From Pelotomaculum propionicicum (GTDB taxonomy: Bacteria > Bacillota > Desulfotomaculia > Desulfotomaculales > Pelotomaculaceae), in the NCBI RefSeq assembly GCF_004369225.1, contig NZ_QFFZ01000025.1, forward strand, positions 1 to 48,837: a DNA stretch of 48,837 bases. The letters are read 5' to 3'. The position numbers were made by a program, and so were the translations under genes. The notes under the pieces were generated by a model. That model was not told the origin of the DNA. It did no database searches and was given only the letters and a program-made list of their open reading frames with translations. Positions 15,576-24,418 of the stretch are shown in pieces. Each line of letters begins with the position of its first letter. Within the stretch, counting starts at the first letter, position 1.

Positions 15576-16907
15576 ATGCCTAATTTAATTCCGGTTTTAT
15601 TAATAGCAGGCGAAATCATAATTATTGCCCTGTTGGTACTATTATATTATCAATTTAAACACGCGAAAGCTCCAGAAACTAGTTTTGTACTGCTGGAGAA
15701 AAGCCAGGAAAAAACGGAGAGAGTAATGCGCGAGGAGATTGCCAGAAGCAGGGAAGAAGCAGCTAAAAACGCGGGCATGCTTAGGTCAGAGGTTGCCAAT
15801 TCTTTTTATAGACTGGAAGATGCCTTAATGAAGCGCTTTGTTGATCACGCCACATTACAAAAGAGCCAGTTGGATAGTTTTGCGGGTCAAATTACAGCAT
15901 TAACCGCCAGCAATGAACAGAGACTGGAGAAGATGAGAGACACTGTTGAAGAAAAATTGACCATGCTGCAGAAAGATAACAACCTGAAGCTGGAGCAGAT
16001 GCGTGCGACTGTGGATGAGAAACTGCATAACACTCTGGAAAGACGCCTGGGGGAATCATTTAGACAGGTGAGTGAAAGGCTGGAACTGGTCCATAAAGGC
16101 CTGGGGGAAATGCAGTCTTTAGCCGCGGGAGTGGGTGACCTGAAAAAAGTACTGACCAACGTAAAAACCAGGGGCGTATGGGGGGAGATTTCACTTGGCG
16201 CCCTGCTGGAGCAGATTTTTACCGGGGAGCAGTACGAGCAAAACGTAGTCACTAAGAAAGGCAGCAGTGAAAGAGTGGAATTTGCCATAAAACTGCCCGG
16301 TCGTGCTGCTGAGCAGAGAATTGTCTGGCTGCCGATTGACGCCAAATTTCCGCAGGAGGATTACCAAAGGCTGGTAGAAGCCCAGGAACAGGCCAATCCA
16401 GTGCTGGCCGAACAGTCTTCAAAACAGCTGGAGACCAGGATTAAAGCGGAAGCTAAGAATATCAGGGACAAATACCTGGACCCGCCCCATACCACAGATT
16501 TTGGCATCATGTTCCTGCCCACGGAAGGGCTTTTCGCGGAAATTATCCGGAGGCCGGGCCTTTGTGATGTCCTTTTAAGAGAGTACCGGGTAATAGTAAC
16601 CGGGCCAACGACCCTGTCAGCATTGTTGAACAGCCTGCAGGTAGGTTTTCAAACCCTGGCTATAGAAAAAAGGTCAAGTGAGGTATGGGCGCTGCTCGGA
16701 GCGGTAAAGAGCGAGTTTGGCAAATTCAGTGATATTCTTGAAAAAACGCACAAAAAGCTGCAGGAAGCGAGCAATACCATTGACAATGCCGCCAGAAAAT
16801 CCCGCACCATAGAAAGAAAGTTGAAAACAGTGCAGGAACTCCCGGCGACAGACGCTGTAAACCTTTTGGGGCAAATTGAGGAAGAAGCTCTTAAGAACGG
16901 GGAATAA
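15576..16907 (+). CDS. rmuC: DNA recombination protein RmuC
   Basis: A 443-residue protein with an N-terminal membrane segment (residues 4-25, LIPVLLIAGEIIIIALLVLL), a long coiled coil to about 185, and the RmuC nuclease-like domain from about 190 to 420: GVWGEISLGALLEQIF, KLPGR, WLPIDAKFPQEDY and EGLFAEIIRRPGL. RmuC limits DNA inversions at short repeats in E. coli; its biochemistry is poorly known. The domain has a PD-(D/E)xK-like fold, and the IDAKFPQEDY Asp/Glu are candidate catalytic residues. The 3' end overlaps the reverse-strand ridA by 17 bases. Confidence 0.92.
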   Translation: MPNLIPVLLIAGEIIIIALLVLLYYQFKHAKAPETSFVLLEKSQEKTERVMREEIARSREEAAKNAGMLRSEVANSFYRLEDALMKRFVDHATLQKSQLDSFAGQITALTASNEQRLEKMRDTVEEKLTMLQKDNNLKLEQMRATVDEKLHNTLERRLGESFRQVSERLELVHKGLGEMQSLAAGVGDLKKVLTNVKTRGVWGEISLGALLEQIFTGEQYEQNVVTKKGSSERVEFAIKLPGRAAEQRIVWLPIDAKFPQEDYQRLVEAQEQANPVLAEQSSKQLETRIKAEAKNIRDKYLDPPHTTDFGIMFLPTEGLFAEIIRRPGLCDVLLREYRVIVTGPTTLSALLNSLQVGFQTLAIEKRSSEVWALLGAVKSEFGKFSDILEKTHKKLQEASNTIDNAARKSRTIERKLKTVQELPATDAVNLLGQIEEEALKNGE

Positions 16908-17280
16908 AAGCTATGGCCTCAATCTCGACCAGTACATCTTTCGGCAGCCTGGCCACTTCCACGCAGGAGCGGGCCGGCGGCTCAGACTTGAAAAAGCCGG
17001 CGTAGACATCATTAACATGGGCGAAATCATCCATGTTTTTAATAAACAGGGTTGTTTTCAATACTGTTGCTGAAGACGCCCCGGCGGCTTTCAACACCTC
17101 TTCCAGGTTATGCAAAGCCTGCCGCGCCTGAGCTTCAACGCCTCCGGGCACGATATCCCCGCTGGCGGGGTCAATGGGGATCTGCCCTGAAGTAAAGACA
17201 AAGTCACCAAGTTTTACGGCTTGAGAGTACGGACCAATAGCCGCGGGCGCTTTTTGTGTGGATACTGTAGTTTTGCTCAT
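16891..17280 (-). CDS. ridA: RidA family enamine/imine deaminase
   Basis: A 129-residue protein of the YjgF/RidA family that hydrolyses reactive 2-aminoacrylate-type enamines from PLP enzymes. Signature segments are APAAIGPYSQAVKLGDFVFTSGQ, ARQALHNLEEVLKAAG, VYAGFF and ARSCVEVARLPKDVLVEIEAIA. The catalytic Arg lies in PARSCVEV. ATG 17280 follows GAGGTG on this strand with nine bases spacing; an upstream GTG in frame is inside the ribosome site. Convergent overlap with rmuC. Confidence 0.95.
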   Translation of the reverse strand: MSKTTVSTQKAPAAIGPYSQAVKLGDFVFTSGQIPIDPASGDIVPGGVEAQARQALHNLEEVLKAAGASSATVLKTTLFIKNMDDFAHVNDVYAGFFKSEPPARSCVEVARLPKDVLVEIEAIAFIPRS

Positions 17281-17393
17281 TACTATATACACCTCACATT
17301 ATATGATAATATCTTTACCAATAGGATTAGTATACAATATATTAAGGACGATTTACAAAGAAATATACATTGTATAAGATTAAAAACACATTC

Positions 17394-17422
17394 TTGACAT
17401 TTATTTTGAGTTAGAATATAAA
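17394..17422 (+). promoter_or_regulatory. Promoter of the thi operon
   Basis: TTGACA at 17394-17399, 17-base spacer, TATAAA at 17417-17422, just ahead of the TPP riboswitch. Confidence 0.75.
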
Positions 17423-17440
17423 TATATATAATAATTGAAT

Positions 17441-17530
17441 AACTGGCTAGGGGTGCCTCAAGGCTGAGAGAGAGCAATCTCGACCCTCTGAACCTGAACT
17501 GGATAATACCAGCGTAGGGAAGCAGAAGCT
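17441..17530 (+). ncRNA. TPP riboswitch (THI box)
   Basis: The conserved THI elements occur in order: CTAGGGGTGCC at 17447, GGCTGAGAG at 17462, GACCCTCTGAACCTGAACTG near 17482 and GGATAATACCAGCGTAGGGA near 17501. It binds thiamine pyrophosphate and shuts off the downstream thi genes. The following hairpin at 17566 is the off-state terminator. Confidence 0.96.
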
Positions 17531-17565
17531 GAAAGATTTTATATGATTGTCAGCACGATTTTTTT

Positions 17566-17597
17566 AAAAAGGCTTACCCTGGCGGGTAGGCTTTTTT
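17566..17597 (+). terminator. Riboswitch-controlled terminator
   Basis: AAAAAGGCTTACCC and GGGTAGGCTTTTTT pair around a four-base loop. It lies between the TPP aptamer and thiS, the normal place for transcriptional control. Confidence 0.9.
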
Positions 17598-17615
17598 GTT
17601 GGGAGGTGATTGTAT

Positions 17616-17816
17616 TTGAAAATCATGTTAAACGGTAAAGAAGAATTCATAGAAGCAGGTATGACCCTGGACGTATTTATTAATTTGAAAGGCTACAACC
17701 CGGAGCATATTATAATTGTTTACAACTCTGAAATCGTAAGTCGAGAAAGTCTGGCCGGTTTCAAAATGAAGGATAACGACAAAATTGATCTGGTAAAATT
17801 CGTGGGAGGAGGTTAA
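17616..17816 (+). CDS. thiS: Sulfur carrier protein ThiS
   Basis: A 66-residue ubiquitin-like carrier ending in GG, the C-terminus that becomes a thiocarboxylate and donates sulfur for the thiazole ring. It starts [15 protein letters not shown] and contains [13 protein letters not shown]. The TTG at 17616 lies nine bases behind GGGAGG; TTG 17610 is too close to it. Five bases separate it from thiG. thiF is not in the window. Confidence 0.93.
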   Translation: MKIMLNGKEEFIEAGMTLDVFINLKGYNPEHIIIVYNSEIVSRESLAGFKMKDNDKIDLVKFVGGG

Positions 17817-17821
17817 ACCAA

Positions 17822-18592
17822 GTGAAAGATGTTTTTAAGATTGGCGGTCGGGAAATAAACAGCCGGCTTTTACTGGGAACCGGCAAGTTTTCTTCAAACA
17901 AGTTGATCCCCGAAGTTGTAGAAACTGCTGGCTCCCAGGTGGTAACCATAGCTTTGAGAAGAGTAGACCCGGCATACGAGGAAGAGAATATTGCCGCATA
18001 TGTGCCGGGAAACTGCATTTTGATGCCAAACACTTCAGGAGCCAGAAACGCCGGGGAAGCGGTGCGGATTGCCAGGCTGGCCAGGGCGGCCGGATGCGGC
18101 GACTGGGTGAAAATTGAGGTAATAACAGACAACAGATATTTGCTTCCTGATAATTATGAAACGGTTAAGGCTACTGAGATCCTTGCCTCCGAAGGCTTTG
18201 TGGTCTTGCCATACATGAGCCCGGACCTGATGGTGGCTAAAAAACTGGTGGAAGCCGGCGCCGCCGCGGTAATGCCTTTGGGTTCTCCTATCGGCAGCAA
18301 CCGTGGTCTTAGAACAAAAGAATTGATAAGAATCTTAATTGATGAAATACCATTGCCCATTATCGTGGATGCTGGACTGGGAAGGCCGTCCGAAGCGGCA
18401 GAAGCAATGGAGATGGGCGCTGCGGCAGTGCTGGTAAACACCGCCATCGCTACAGCCAGTGATCCGGTAGCCATGGCCAGGGCTTTTAGACTGGCGGTTG
18501 AAGCAGGACGCCTGGCCTATCTGGCGGGACCTGGTGAAACCCAGGAATTTGCCAGGGCGTCCTCGCCCCTTACAGGGTTTTTAAGAGATTAG
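17822..18592 (+). CDS. thiG: Thiazole synthase ThiG
   Basis: A 256-residue TIM barrel that joins the DXP-derived imine, dehydroglycine and ThiS thiocarboxylate to make the thiazole phosphate. [22 protein letters not shown] with the Schiff-base Lys, [26 protein letters not shown] and [12 protein letters not shown] are all present at the usual places. GTG start behind GGGAGGAGG, coupled to thiS. Confidence 0.97.
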   Translation: MKDVFKIGGREINSRLLLGTGKFSSNKLIPEVVETAGSQVVTIALRRVDPAYEEENIAAYVPGNCILMPNTSGARNAGEAVRIARLARAAGCGDWVKIEVITDNRYLLPDNYETVKATEILASEGFVVLPYMSPDLMVAKKLVEAGAAAVMPLGSPIGSNRGLRTKELIRILIDEIPLPIIVDAGLGRPSEAAEAMEMGAAAVLVNTAIATASDPVAMARAFRLAVEAGRLAYLAGPGETQEFARASSPLTGFLRD

Positions 18593-18671
18593 AATGGTTG
18601 ATCATTAGCTCGAACTGGGATCACGCAGCGGCAACTAGTTATCTTGAGAATTTGTTACCCGGGGGATGATC

Positions 18672-19775
18672 ATGATGAGTTTTTACAATGTGCTTGGAAG
18701 GTATAAAAACTTTGATTTTGAACGCTTTTTTGAGCAGACTTCCGATGAAAGCATACAAAGAATAATTGCCAAAAGCCGACTTACGGAATTAGATTACCTT
18801 AACCTTCTTTCCCCCCGGTCGGAGATCTACCTGGAGGAAATGGCCCAAAGAGCTCACCGTCTGACCATTCAGCATTTCGGCAGGGTAATTTTCCTCTATA
18901 CTCCCTTGTACCTGGCGAATTTCTGTGTGAATCAATGTGTTTACTGCGGTTTTCAGATTAAAAATGAGCTTAAGAGGAAGAAACTCACCCTTGCTGAAGT
19001 CGCGCATGAAGCTGAAATAATATCGGCAACCGGACTAAAACACATTCTTATTTTGACCGGGGAGTCCAGGCGGGAGTCTCCTGTATCGTATATCAGAGAA
19101 TGTGTTGAAGTTCTGAAAAAATATTTTACCTCCATTAGTGTTGAGGTTTATCCCTTGGAAGAACATGAGTACGCCGAGTTGATTTCAGCCGGAGTGGACG
19201 GTTTGACCATGTACCAGGAGGTTTACAACGAGGAAGAATACGCCAAACTGCACCTGGCCGGTCCGAAAAGGGACTACCGTTTCCGTCTGGAAGCCCCCGA
19301 GCGCGCCTGCCGGGCAGGTATCAGGACAGTCAATGTGGGTGCTTTGCTGGGTTTGGGCGAGTGGCGGAGCGAGTCATTTTTCACTGGCATTCATGCTGAC
19401 TATCTCCAAAACGCTTTCCCGGAGGTGGAAGTCAGCATCTCTCCGCCCAGGATACGTCCACAAGTGGGTGGTTTCCAGCCAGGATTTAAGGTGACAGATA
19501 AAAACCTGGTGCAACTCATGCTAGCCTTCAGACTCTATATGCCCAGGGGGGGAATCACCATTTCCACCAGGGAGCGGGCCGATCTAAGGGATCGCCTGGT
19601 AAAGTTGGGAGCTACCAAGATGTCCGCCGGTTCTTGTACCGCTGTGGGCGGCAGGTCTGATTCTGAATCCGCCGGCCAATTTGAGATATCAGATGAGCGT
19701 AGTGTGGCGGAGATGGCCGGAATGCTCTATGGCCAAGGTTACCAGCCGGTCTATAAGGACTGGCAGATGTTATAG
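18672..19775 (+). CDS. thiH: 2-iminoacetate synthase ThiH
   Basis: A radical SAM enzyme of about 367 residues that splits tyrosine to dehydroglycine and p-cresol, the anaerobic route to the thiazole nitrogen. [11 protein letters not shown] carries the CxxxCxxC cluster motif near residue 83; [12 protein letters not shown] and [11 protein letters not shown] follow as in ThiH. The C-terminal biotin-synthase-like region holds [11 protein letters not shown]. Two or three ATGs lie close together; ATG 18672 has the best distance from GGGGG. Use of ThiH and not ThiO fits an anaerobe. Confidence 0.96.
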   Translation: MMSFYNVLGRYKNFDFERFFEQTSDESIQRIIAKSRLTELDYLNLLSPRSEIYLEEMAQRAHRLTIQHFGRVIFLYTPLYLANFCVNQCVYCGFQIKNELKRKKLTLAEVAHEAEIISATGLKHILILTGESRRESPVSYIRECVEVLKKYFTSISVEVYPLEEHEYAELISAGVDGLTMYQEVYNEEEYAKLHLAGPKRDYRFRLEAPERACRAGIRTVNVGALLGLGEWRSESFFTGIHADYLQNAFPEVEVSISPPRIRPQVGGFQPGFKVTDKNLVQLMLAFRLYMPRGGITISTRERADLRDRLVKLGATKMSAGSCTAVGGRSDSESAGQFEISDERSVAEMAGMLYGQGYQPVYKDWQML

Positions 19776-19820
19776 CGGTAAATGCTAAAAAGTTTAGATA
19801 AATGGTATAGGGAGGGTGAA

Positions 19821-20477
19821 ATGGCGGCTAGAAAAGAATTGAGCAACTTGTTGGGGGCGGATATTTACGGTATTACGGCAGAGGAATACTCCCTGGGAAG
19901 AAGTAATGTCGAAGTCGTGGCAAGGATGATTGATTCCGGAATCAGGGTTGTCCAGTACCGTGAGAAACAAAAAAAGGCCAGGAGAATGTACGAGGAATGC
20001 CTGAAAATCAGAGAAATGACCAGAGATGCTGGTGTAACCTTAATTGTTAACGACCATGTCGACCTAGCCTTACTGGTGGAGGCGGACGGAGTACATATCG
20101 GACAGGATGATTTGCCTCCTGAGAAGGTACGGGAACTAGTAGGTGAAAAGATGATTATTGGCCTTTCCACCCACTCCCCCGCCCAGGCTTTGGACGCAGC
20201 TAAAACCGGGATTGATTACATTGGAGTAGGCCCCATATTTGCCACAAAGACCAAGAAGGATGTATGTGACCCGGTAGGTCTTGAATACCTTGAATTTGTG
20301 GTGCGGAACATTGAGCTTCCCTTTGTAGCCATTGGCGGGATCAAGGAGCATAACATCGCCGAGGTAAGCCGCAGGGGGGCACGCTGTATTGCCGCTGTGA
20401 CAGAAATTGTCGGCGCTGAAGATATTATTGGCAGGGTGCGTGCACTCAGAAAAGCCATTAACCTGAAGGAGGAATAA
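19821..20477 (+). CDS. thiE: Thiamine-phosphate synthase ThiE
   Basis: A 218-residue TIM barrel joining HMP-PP and thiazole phosphate. [59 protein letters not shown] and FVAIGGI are the family motifs in order. ATG 19821 sits close behind AGGGAGGG; the longer frame from 19782 would place that ribosome site inside the gene. Two bases separate the stop from the thiC start. Confidence 0.96.
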   Translation: MAARKELSNLLGADIYGITAEEYSLGRSNVEVVARMIDSGIRVVQYREKQKKARRMYEECLKIREMTRDAGVTLIVNDHVDLALLVEADGVHIGQDDLPPEKVRELVGEKMIIGLSTHSPAQALDAAKTGIDYIGVGPIFATKTKKDVCDPVGLEYLEFVVRNIELPFVAIGGIKEHNIAEVSRRGARCIAAVTEIVGAEDIIGRVRALRKAINLKEE

Positions 20478-20479
20478 CT

Positions 20480-21775
20480 GTGGATTACATGACCCAAATG
20501 GATGCCGCCCGGCGAGGGATTATTACCGACGAAATGGAGGCGGTGGCCCGCAAGGAACTGGTTGACGTTGAGAAGCTGCGTAAACTGGTGGCAGAAGGGA
20601 AAGTTGTCATTCCAGCCAATAAAAACCATATCTCTCTGGAACCGTGCGGTATTGGAGAAGGCCTTAAGACCAAGATCAACGTAAATCTGGGGGTTTCCAA
20701 GGATTGTTGTAATATCGAAGCAGAGTTGGAAAAGGTGCGATGCGCTATAAAGTTGAAGGCTGACGCCATCATGGACCTAAGTTGTTATGGGAAAACCGAG
20801 GAATTCAGGCGCAGGCTGGTAGAAATATCCCCGGCTGCCATTGGTACTGTGCCGGTCTATGACGCCGTGGGTTTCTATGATAAAGAACTGGAAAAAATAA
20901 CAGCAGAGGAGTTTCTGGGAGTAGTAGAAAAGCACGCTCTTGATGGAGTCGACTTTATGACCGTCCACGCCGGGATAAACCGGGAGACCGCCGCCAGGTT
21001 CAGGAAAAACCCGCGTCTTACCAACATCGTCTCCAGGGGTGGCGCCCTGCTGTTTACCTGGATGGAACTAAACAACCGGGAGAACCCGTTTTATGAGTAT
21101 TATGACGAACTTCTTAATCTGTGCAGAAAGTATGACGTAACTATTAGTCTGGGCGACGCCTGCCGGCCGGGCAGTATCAAGGATGCCACCGACGCATCTC
21201 AAATTCAGGAACTGATTATTTTAGGTGAGTTGACAAAACGGGCCTGGGAAAAGGGTGTACAGGTGATGATCGAGGGACCGGGACATATGGCTTTAAATGA
21301 GATAGTGCCAAACATGATAATAGAGAAGAAGTTGTGCCACGGAGCGCCTTTTTATGTTTTAGGTCCGCTGGTAACTGATATTGCTCCCGGATATGATCAT
21401 ATCACCAGCGCCATCGGCGGCGCCATTGCCGCTGCCAACGGAGCCGACTTCCTCTGTTATGTCACCCCGGCGGAACATCTTCGTCTGCCCAATCTGGAGG
21501 ATATGAAAGAGGGTATTATTGCCTCGCGCATCGCGGCCCACGCCGCCGATATCGCCAAGGGAGTGCCGGGTGCGCGGCAGTGGGATGACAAAATGAGTGA
21601 AGCCAGGCGCAACCTGGACTGGCCTGGGATGTTCGAATTAGCGCTGGATCCGGAGAAGGCTGTCCGTTACAGAGATGAATCCAGGCCGGAGAACGAAGAT
21701 ACCTGTACCATGTGCGGTAAGATGTGCGCTGTGCGCAATATGAATAAAGTATTAAATGGAGTAAGCCCTTTATAG
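20480..21775 (+). CDS. thiC: Phosphomethylpyrimidine synthase ThiC
   Basis: A 431-residue radical SAM enzyme that rearranges aminoimidazole ribotide to HMP-P. It is the short, anaerobe-type form lacking the long N-terminal extension. [41 protein letters not shown] and [20 protein letters not shown] are conserved (the last read as residues 287-306). The C-terminal [13 protein letters not shown] holds the unusual CxxCx4C cluster motif, here seen as CxxCxxxC. GTG start behind AAGGAGG, coupled to thiE. Confidence 0.97.
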   Translation: MDYMTQMDAARRGIITDEMEAVARKELVDVEKLRKLVAEGKVVIPANKNHISLEPCGIGEGLKTKINVNLGVSKDCCNIEAELEKVRCAIKLKADAIMDLSCYGKTEEFRRRLVEISPAAIGTVPVYDAVGFYDKELEKITAEEFLGVVEKHALDGVDFMTVHAGINRETAARFRKNPRLTNIVSRGGALLFTWMELNNRENPFYEYYDELLNLCRKYDVTISLGDACRPGSIKDATDASQIQELIILGELTKRAWEKGVQVMIEGPGHMALNEIVPNMIIEKKLCHGAPFYVLGPLVTDIAPGYDHITSAIGGAIAAANGADFLCYVTPAEHLRLPNLEDMKEGIIASRIAAHAADIAKGVPGARQWDDKMSEARRNLDWPGMFELALDPEKAVRYRDESRPENEDTCTMCGKMCAVRNMNKVLNGVSPL

Positions 21776-21784
21776 TTACAATTA

Positions 21785-21813
21785 GCCCCTGTCGACTGAA
21801 GGCAGGGGTTTTT
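21785..21813 (+). terminator. Terminator of the thi operon
   Basis: CCCCTG pairs with CAGGGG across an 11-base loop, followed by TTTTT. Confidence 0.8.
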
Positions 21814-21896
21814 ACGTGACTTTAATGCAAAAAAGTTATAAGGCTAGTTTTGCAGTTTTTGGTATATAATAATTTTTAAAGAGAGAAAAAAGGGAG

Positions 21897-22472
21897 TTGG
21901 TTGACATTAATAAAGTTACTAAAGGACCTTCCACAGGACTTTTTCCTGTCCCCACCGTGCTTGTGACGGCCTGCCTTGAAGGGGGCGATCCGGATATTGT
22001 CACTATCGCCTGGACAGGGATCATGTGTTCTGAACCCCCGATTGTGTACATTGGCGTCCGCCCTGTGGGCAGGTATTCTTACCAGCTGATCAAGGAGTCG
22101 GGGGAATTTGTAATAAATATACCTTCAGCCGGTCAGGCCAGGGTTGTTGATTACTGCGGCATGGTTTCCGGCAGGGATGTGGACAAATTTAAGGAAACCG
22201 GCCTGACCCCCCTGCCAGCAGCGCATGTTAGAGCTCCTTTGATCGCAGAATGTCCCGTAAATGTCGAGTGCCGGGTCAGGCAAAACATTCCTCTTGGCAG
22301 CCACGATATTTTTATAGCAGATGTGCTGGCGGTTCACTATAATAAGGACGTTTTGGATGAGAAAGGCCGGCCGGATTTTGAAATAATTGAACCTTACGGT
22401 TATTGCTCCGGTGAATACAGGCTGGTTACAAAAAAATTGGGATATTACGGGTATTCAAAAAAGGCAGAGTAA
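21897..22472 (+). CDS. Flavin reductase-like FMN-binding protein
   Basis: A protein of about 190 residues with the split-barrel flavin reductase fold: GLFPVPTVLVTACL, TIAWTGIMCSEPPIVYIGV (residues 40-58) and FVINIPSAGQARVVDYCG are the typical flavin-binding strands. Such proteins reduce free or bound flavin or act as flavoredoxins. The start is uncertain: AGGGAG at 21891-21896 abuts TTG 21897, leaving no spacing, and no ATG or GTG follows in frame for many codons. A non-standard ATT at 21906, nine bases from the ribosome site, would give a start like that of homologs (NKVTKGPSTGLFPVP). Confidence 0.85.
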   Translation: MVDINKVTKGPSTGLFPVPTVLVTACLEGGDPDIVTIAWTGIMCSEPPIVYIGVRPVGRYSYQLIKESGEFVINIPSAGQARVVDYCGMVSGRDVDKFKETGLTPLPAAHVRAPLIAECPVNVECRVRQNIPLGSHDIFIADVLAVHYNKDVLDEKGRPDFEIIEPYGYCSGEYRLVTKKLGYYGYSKKAE

Positions 22473-22547
22473 ACCTTCTGGCCAGGATAGACATTCGTTT
22501 GCTTGAATGCCTGGTGTTTGGACGAGTGTTTCAATTGAAAAACTTTT

Positions 22548-22730
22548 TTAATCAGCAGCCCTGGAGCCAAGTGCTCCTTTCTTTTTATGTTCTTCCGTTG
22601 CCATCCCTGCCTGCTTATTGACACAGTTATGCATTTCATCGCAGATGAAATCAAATTCGCACGCCAGTTCTGAGCTGATTTCGTTTAAAGCATTGTTGTT
22701 TCTTTTGTTGGTATACGGACAATTTACCAA
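22548..22730 (-). CDS. Small hypothetical protein, 60 residues
   Basis: Starts at TTG 22730 with GAGGAGG (22740-22746 on the plus strand) nine bases upstream, one of the best ribosome sites in the window. The product begins MVNCPYTNKRNNNALNEIS and carries three cysteines in the first 36 residues (NCPY, LACEF, FICDEMHNC), possibly four with the last. I do not recognise the family. It is convergent with the flavin reductase gene. The good ribosome site and Cys content favour a real gene. Confidence 0.5.
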   Translation of the reverse strand: MVNCPYTNKRNNNALNEISSELACEFDFICDEMHNCVNKQAGMATEEHKKKGALGSRAAD

Positions 22731-22917
22731 TTCTTTATACCTCCTCTTTCATTATATTGATATTTTCTCCTTATGAGCTGTTTCCTATTAGGTCATTTTA
22801 GGCTGGGAACTGTATCTGGGAATTTGTTATTTACATTTCTAAAAAGGCTGGTAAAGTTACAATAAAAGGGTATTGTGATAATCTACAAGCCCAAAAGATA
22901 CAGGGAGGTTTTTGTTT

Positions 22918-23475
22918 ATGGAAACACAGCTTGGGCAAACACTGATAAGAATGATTAAAGGGGATATTACCGTACAGGAAACCGAGGCTATTGTAAATGC
23001 AGCCAACTCCGGGCTGATGGGCGGGGGAGGTGTGGACGGCGCCATACACCGCGCCGGTGGCCCCCAGATCCTGGCCGAGTGCAAGGAGATCCGCGCCAGG
23101 CAGGGCATGCTGCCCCCGGGACAGGCGGTCATTACTACGGGAGGCCGCCTCAAGGCGCGCTATGTCATACATACAGTAGGCCCGGTATGGGCAGGCGGCG
23201 GCAAAGGCGAGGATGAAACTCTGCGCAGCGCCTACCACAGCTGCCTCTCCCTGGCCAGGGAGCGGGGGCTCCGCTCAATTTCCTTCCCTTCGGTCAGCAC
23301 CGGCATATACCATTTCCCGGTAGACCGGGCGGCCAGGATCGCCCTGCGTGAAGTAAAAGATTTTGTAAGCGGCCAGCCCGGTTTTGCAGAGGTCCGTTTT
23401 GTCCTTTTCAGCGACCAGGTGCTGCGCGAGTTTGAGGCCGCCTGGCAGGAAATAACCGGCAAGGCCGCAAAATAA
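22918..23475 (+). CDS. Macro domain ADP-ribose hydrolase-like protein
   Basis: A 185-residue single macro domain of the YmdB/MacroD type. IKGDITVQETEAIVNAANS, GLMGGGGVDGAIHRAGG, GQAVITTGG, VIHTVGPVW and FPSVSTGIYHFPVDRAA form the ADP-ribose pocket in the standard order. Family members remove mono-ADP-ribose from proteins or hydrolyse O-acetyl-ADP-ribose. ATG 22918 is nine bases behind GGGAGG; the TTG at 22912 is too near. Followed by a terminator. In a diazotroph a link to ADP-ribosyl control of nitrogenase is conceivable but no DraT/DraG gene is here. Confidence 0.93.
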   Translation: METQLGQTLIRMIKGDITVQETEAIVNAANSGLMGGGGVDGAIHRAGGPQILAECKEIRARQGMLPPGQAVITTGGRLKARYVIHTVGPVWAGGGKGEDETLRSAYHSCLSLARERGLRSISFPSVSTGIYHFPVDRAARIALREVKDFVSGQPGFAEVRFVLFSDQVLREFEAAWQEITGKAAK

Positions 23476-23502
23476 TTGATGTGAAATTGCCCCCGTTCAC
23501 TA

Positions 23503-23536
23503 AGGCGCCTTTAAACCGGCGCCTGTTGTTTTTGGG
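23503..23536 (+). terminator. Terminator after macro domain gene
   Basis: AGGCGCC and GGCGCCT pair around an eight-base loop, followed by GTTGTTTTT. Confidence 0.75.
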
Positions 23537-23609
23537 GTAAAGCGTCACCAGGATTTATAATAGCTATGAGGGATCTTCAGAAAGACACAACACACGTGTA
23601 AATATTACT

Positions 23610-24134
23610 GTGGAAATCCCTGCCGGTCTGTTCACAGAGGTGGACTGCGGCAACGGGATCGTTGAGATTAGTGGCCTGACAGGGAAAATGAAGGTCAGGA
23701 CGGACAACGGTGAGGTTAATGTGTTTGGTTTAAACGGCAGCTTAGAGGTGAACACTGATAACGGCCGGGTCACTGTAAGTAAAGTTACAGGCAGTGTTAC
23801 GGCCAATGCAAGGAACGGCCAGATCCTGGTGGAGGATCCCGGTGGAGACGTCCAGGCCAGGACCCAAAATGGCGACATAGAGCTTTCCTCAAACTTGCCG
23901 CTGACAAAAAGCTATGTTTTAAGCAGCAGCCACGGGTCTTTGGATTTCGGGCTGCCGGGTAATTCCGACCTTTCCATCGAAGCCAGGACAAGAAACGGGA
24001 GTATTTCAGGTATGAACAATAATTACGATCCTGGGACAGCCCAGTTTAGAAGCCAGACTATAAAACTGGGCGGCGGCATGGGCAGTGCCAGGCTCAGTAC
24101 AGAGAACGGCAACATACAGGTATATGTTGAATGA
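23610..24134 (+). CDS. DUF4097-type beta-repeat protein, 5'-truncated
   Basis: At least 174 residues of repeating beta strands with Asn-Gly turns (TDNGEVNV, NTDNGRVTV, ARNGQILV, TQNGDIEL, TENGNIQV), the adhesin-like right-handed helix of DUF4097 proteins. The frame is open back to a stop at 23538 and those extra codons (NSYEGSSERHNTRVNITVEI) also look like DUF4097, but no start with a ribosome site exists. The terminator of the previous gene sits where the N-terminal half should be. The gene therefore lost its 5' end, and translation from GTG 23610 is unlikely to be efficient. Function of the family is poorly known; many are regulated with stress or envelope genes. Confidence 0.7.
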   Translation: MEIPAGLFTEVDCGNGIVEISGLTGKMKVRTDNGEVNVFGLNGSLEVNTDNGRVTVSKVTGSVTANARNGQILVEDPGGDVQARTQNGDIELSSNLPLTKSYVLSSSHGSLDFGLPGNSDLSIEARTRNGSISGMNNNYDPGTAQFRSQTIKLGGGMGSARLSTENGNIQVYVE

Positions 24135-24155
24135 AAGGCGCCTTTGTGACTTCCT

Positions 24156-24175
24156 CCCCTCACTGAAGTAAGGGG
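24156..24175. repeat. Hairpin, possible IS200/IS605-type end
   Basis: CCCCTCACT-GA-AGTAAGGGG gives a nine-pair stem with one mismatch and a two-base gap. The stretch TTCCTCCCCTCACTGAAGT resembles hairpins at IS200/IS605 element ends. No transposase gene is nearby. The rest of 24176-24418 holds no gene I can see. Confidence 0.3.
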
Positions 24176-24418
24176 CATCCAGGTTCGTAGACCATAGGCT
24201 TTTTTTAATAATTATTTTTGATTGGACAGTTAAAACCAGTGACTTTTTGCAGCAGTCTTGTCATGCGACAATAAAACCTAAAAGGGACGGGAACTACAGT
24301 TTTTGTTGCAATCTTCAAACTTTTTAGATATTCTAGTCTTAAAGAAATTGATCTAATTAGTTTATTATATAACAAGATTTACACGCCCCAGGTTAAATCC
24401 TACGGGAGGTTTGTTAAA

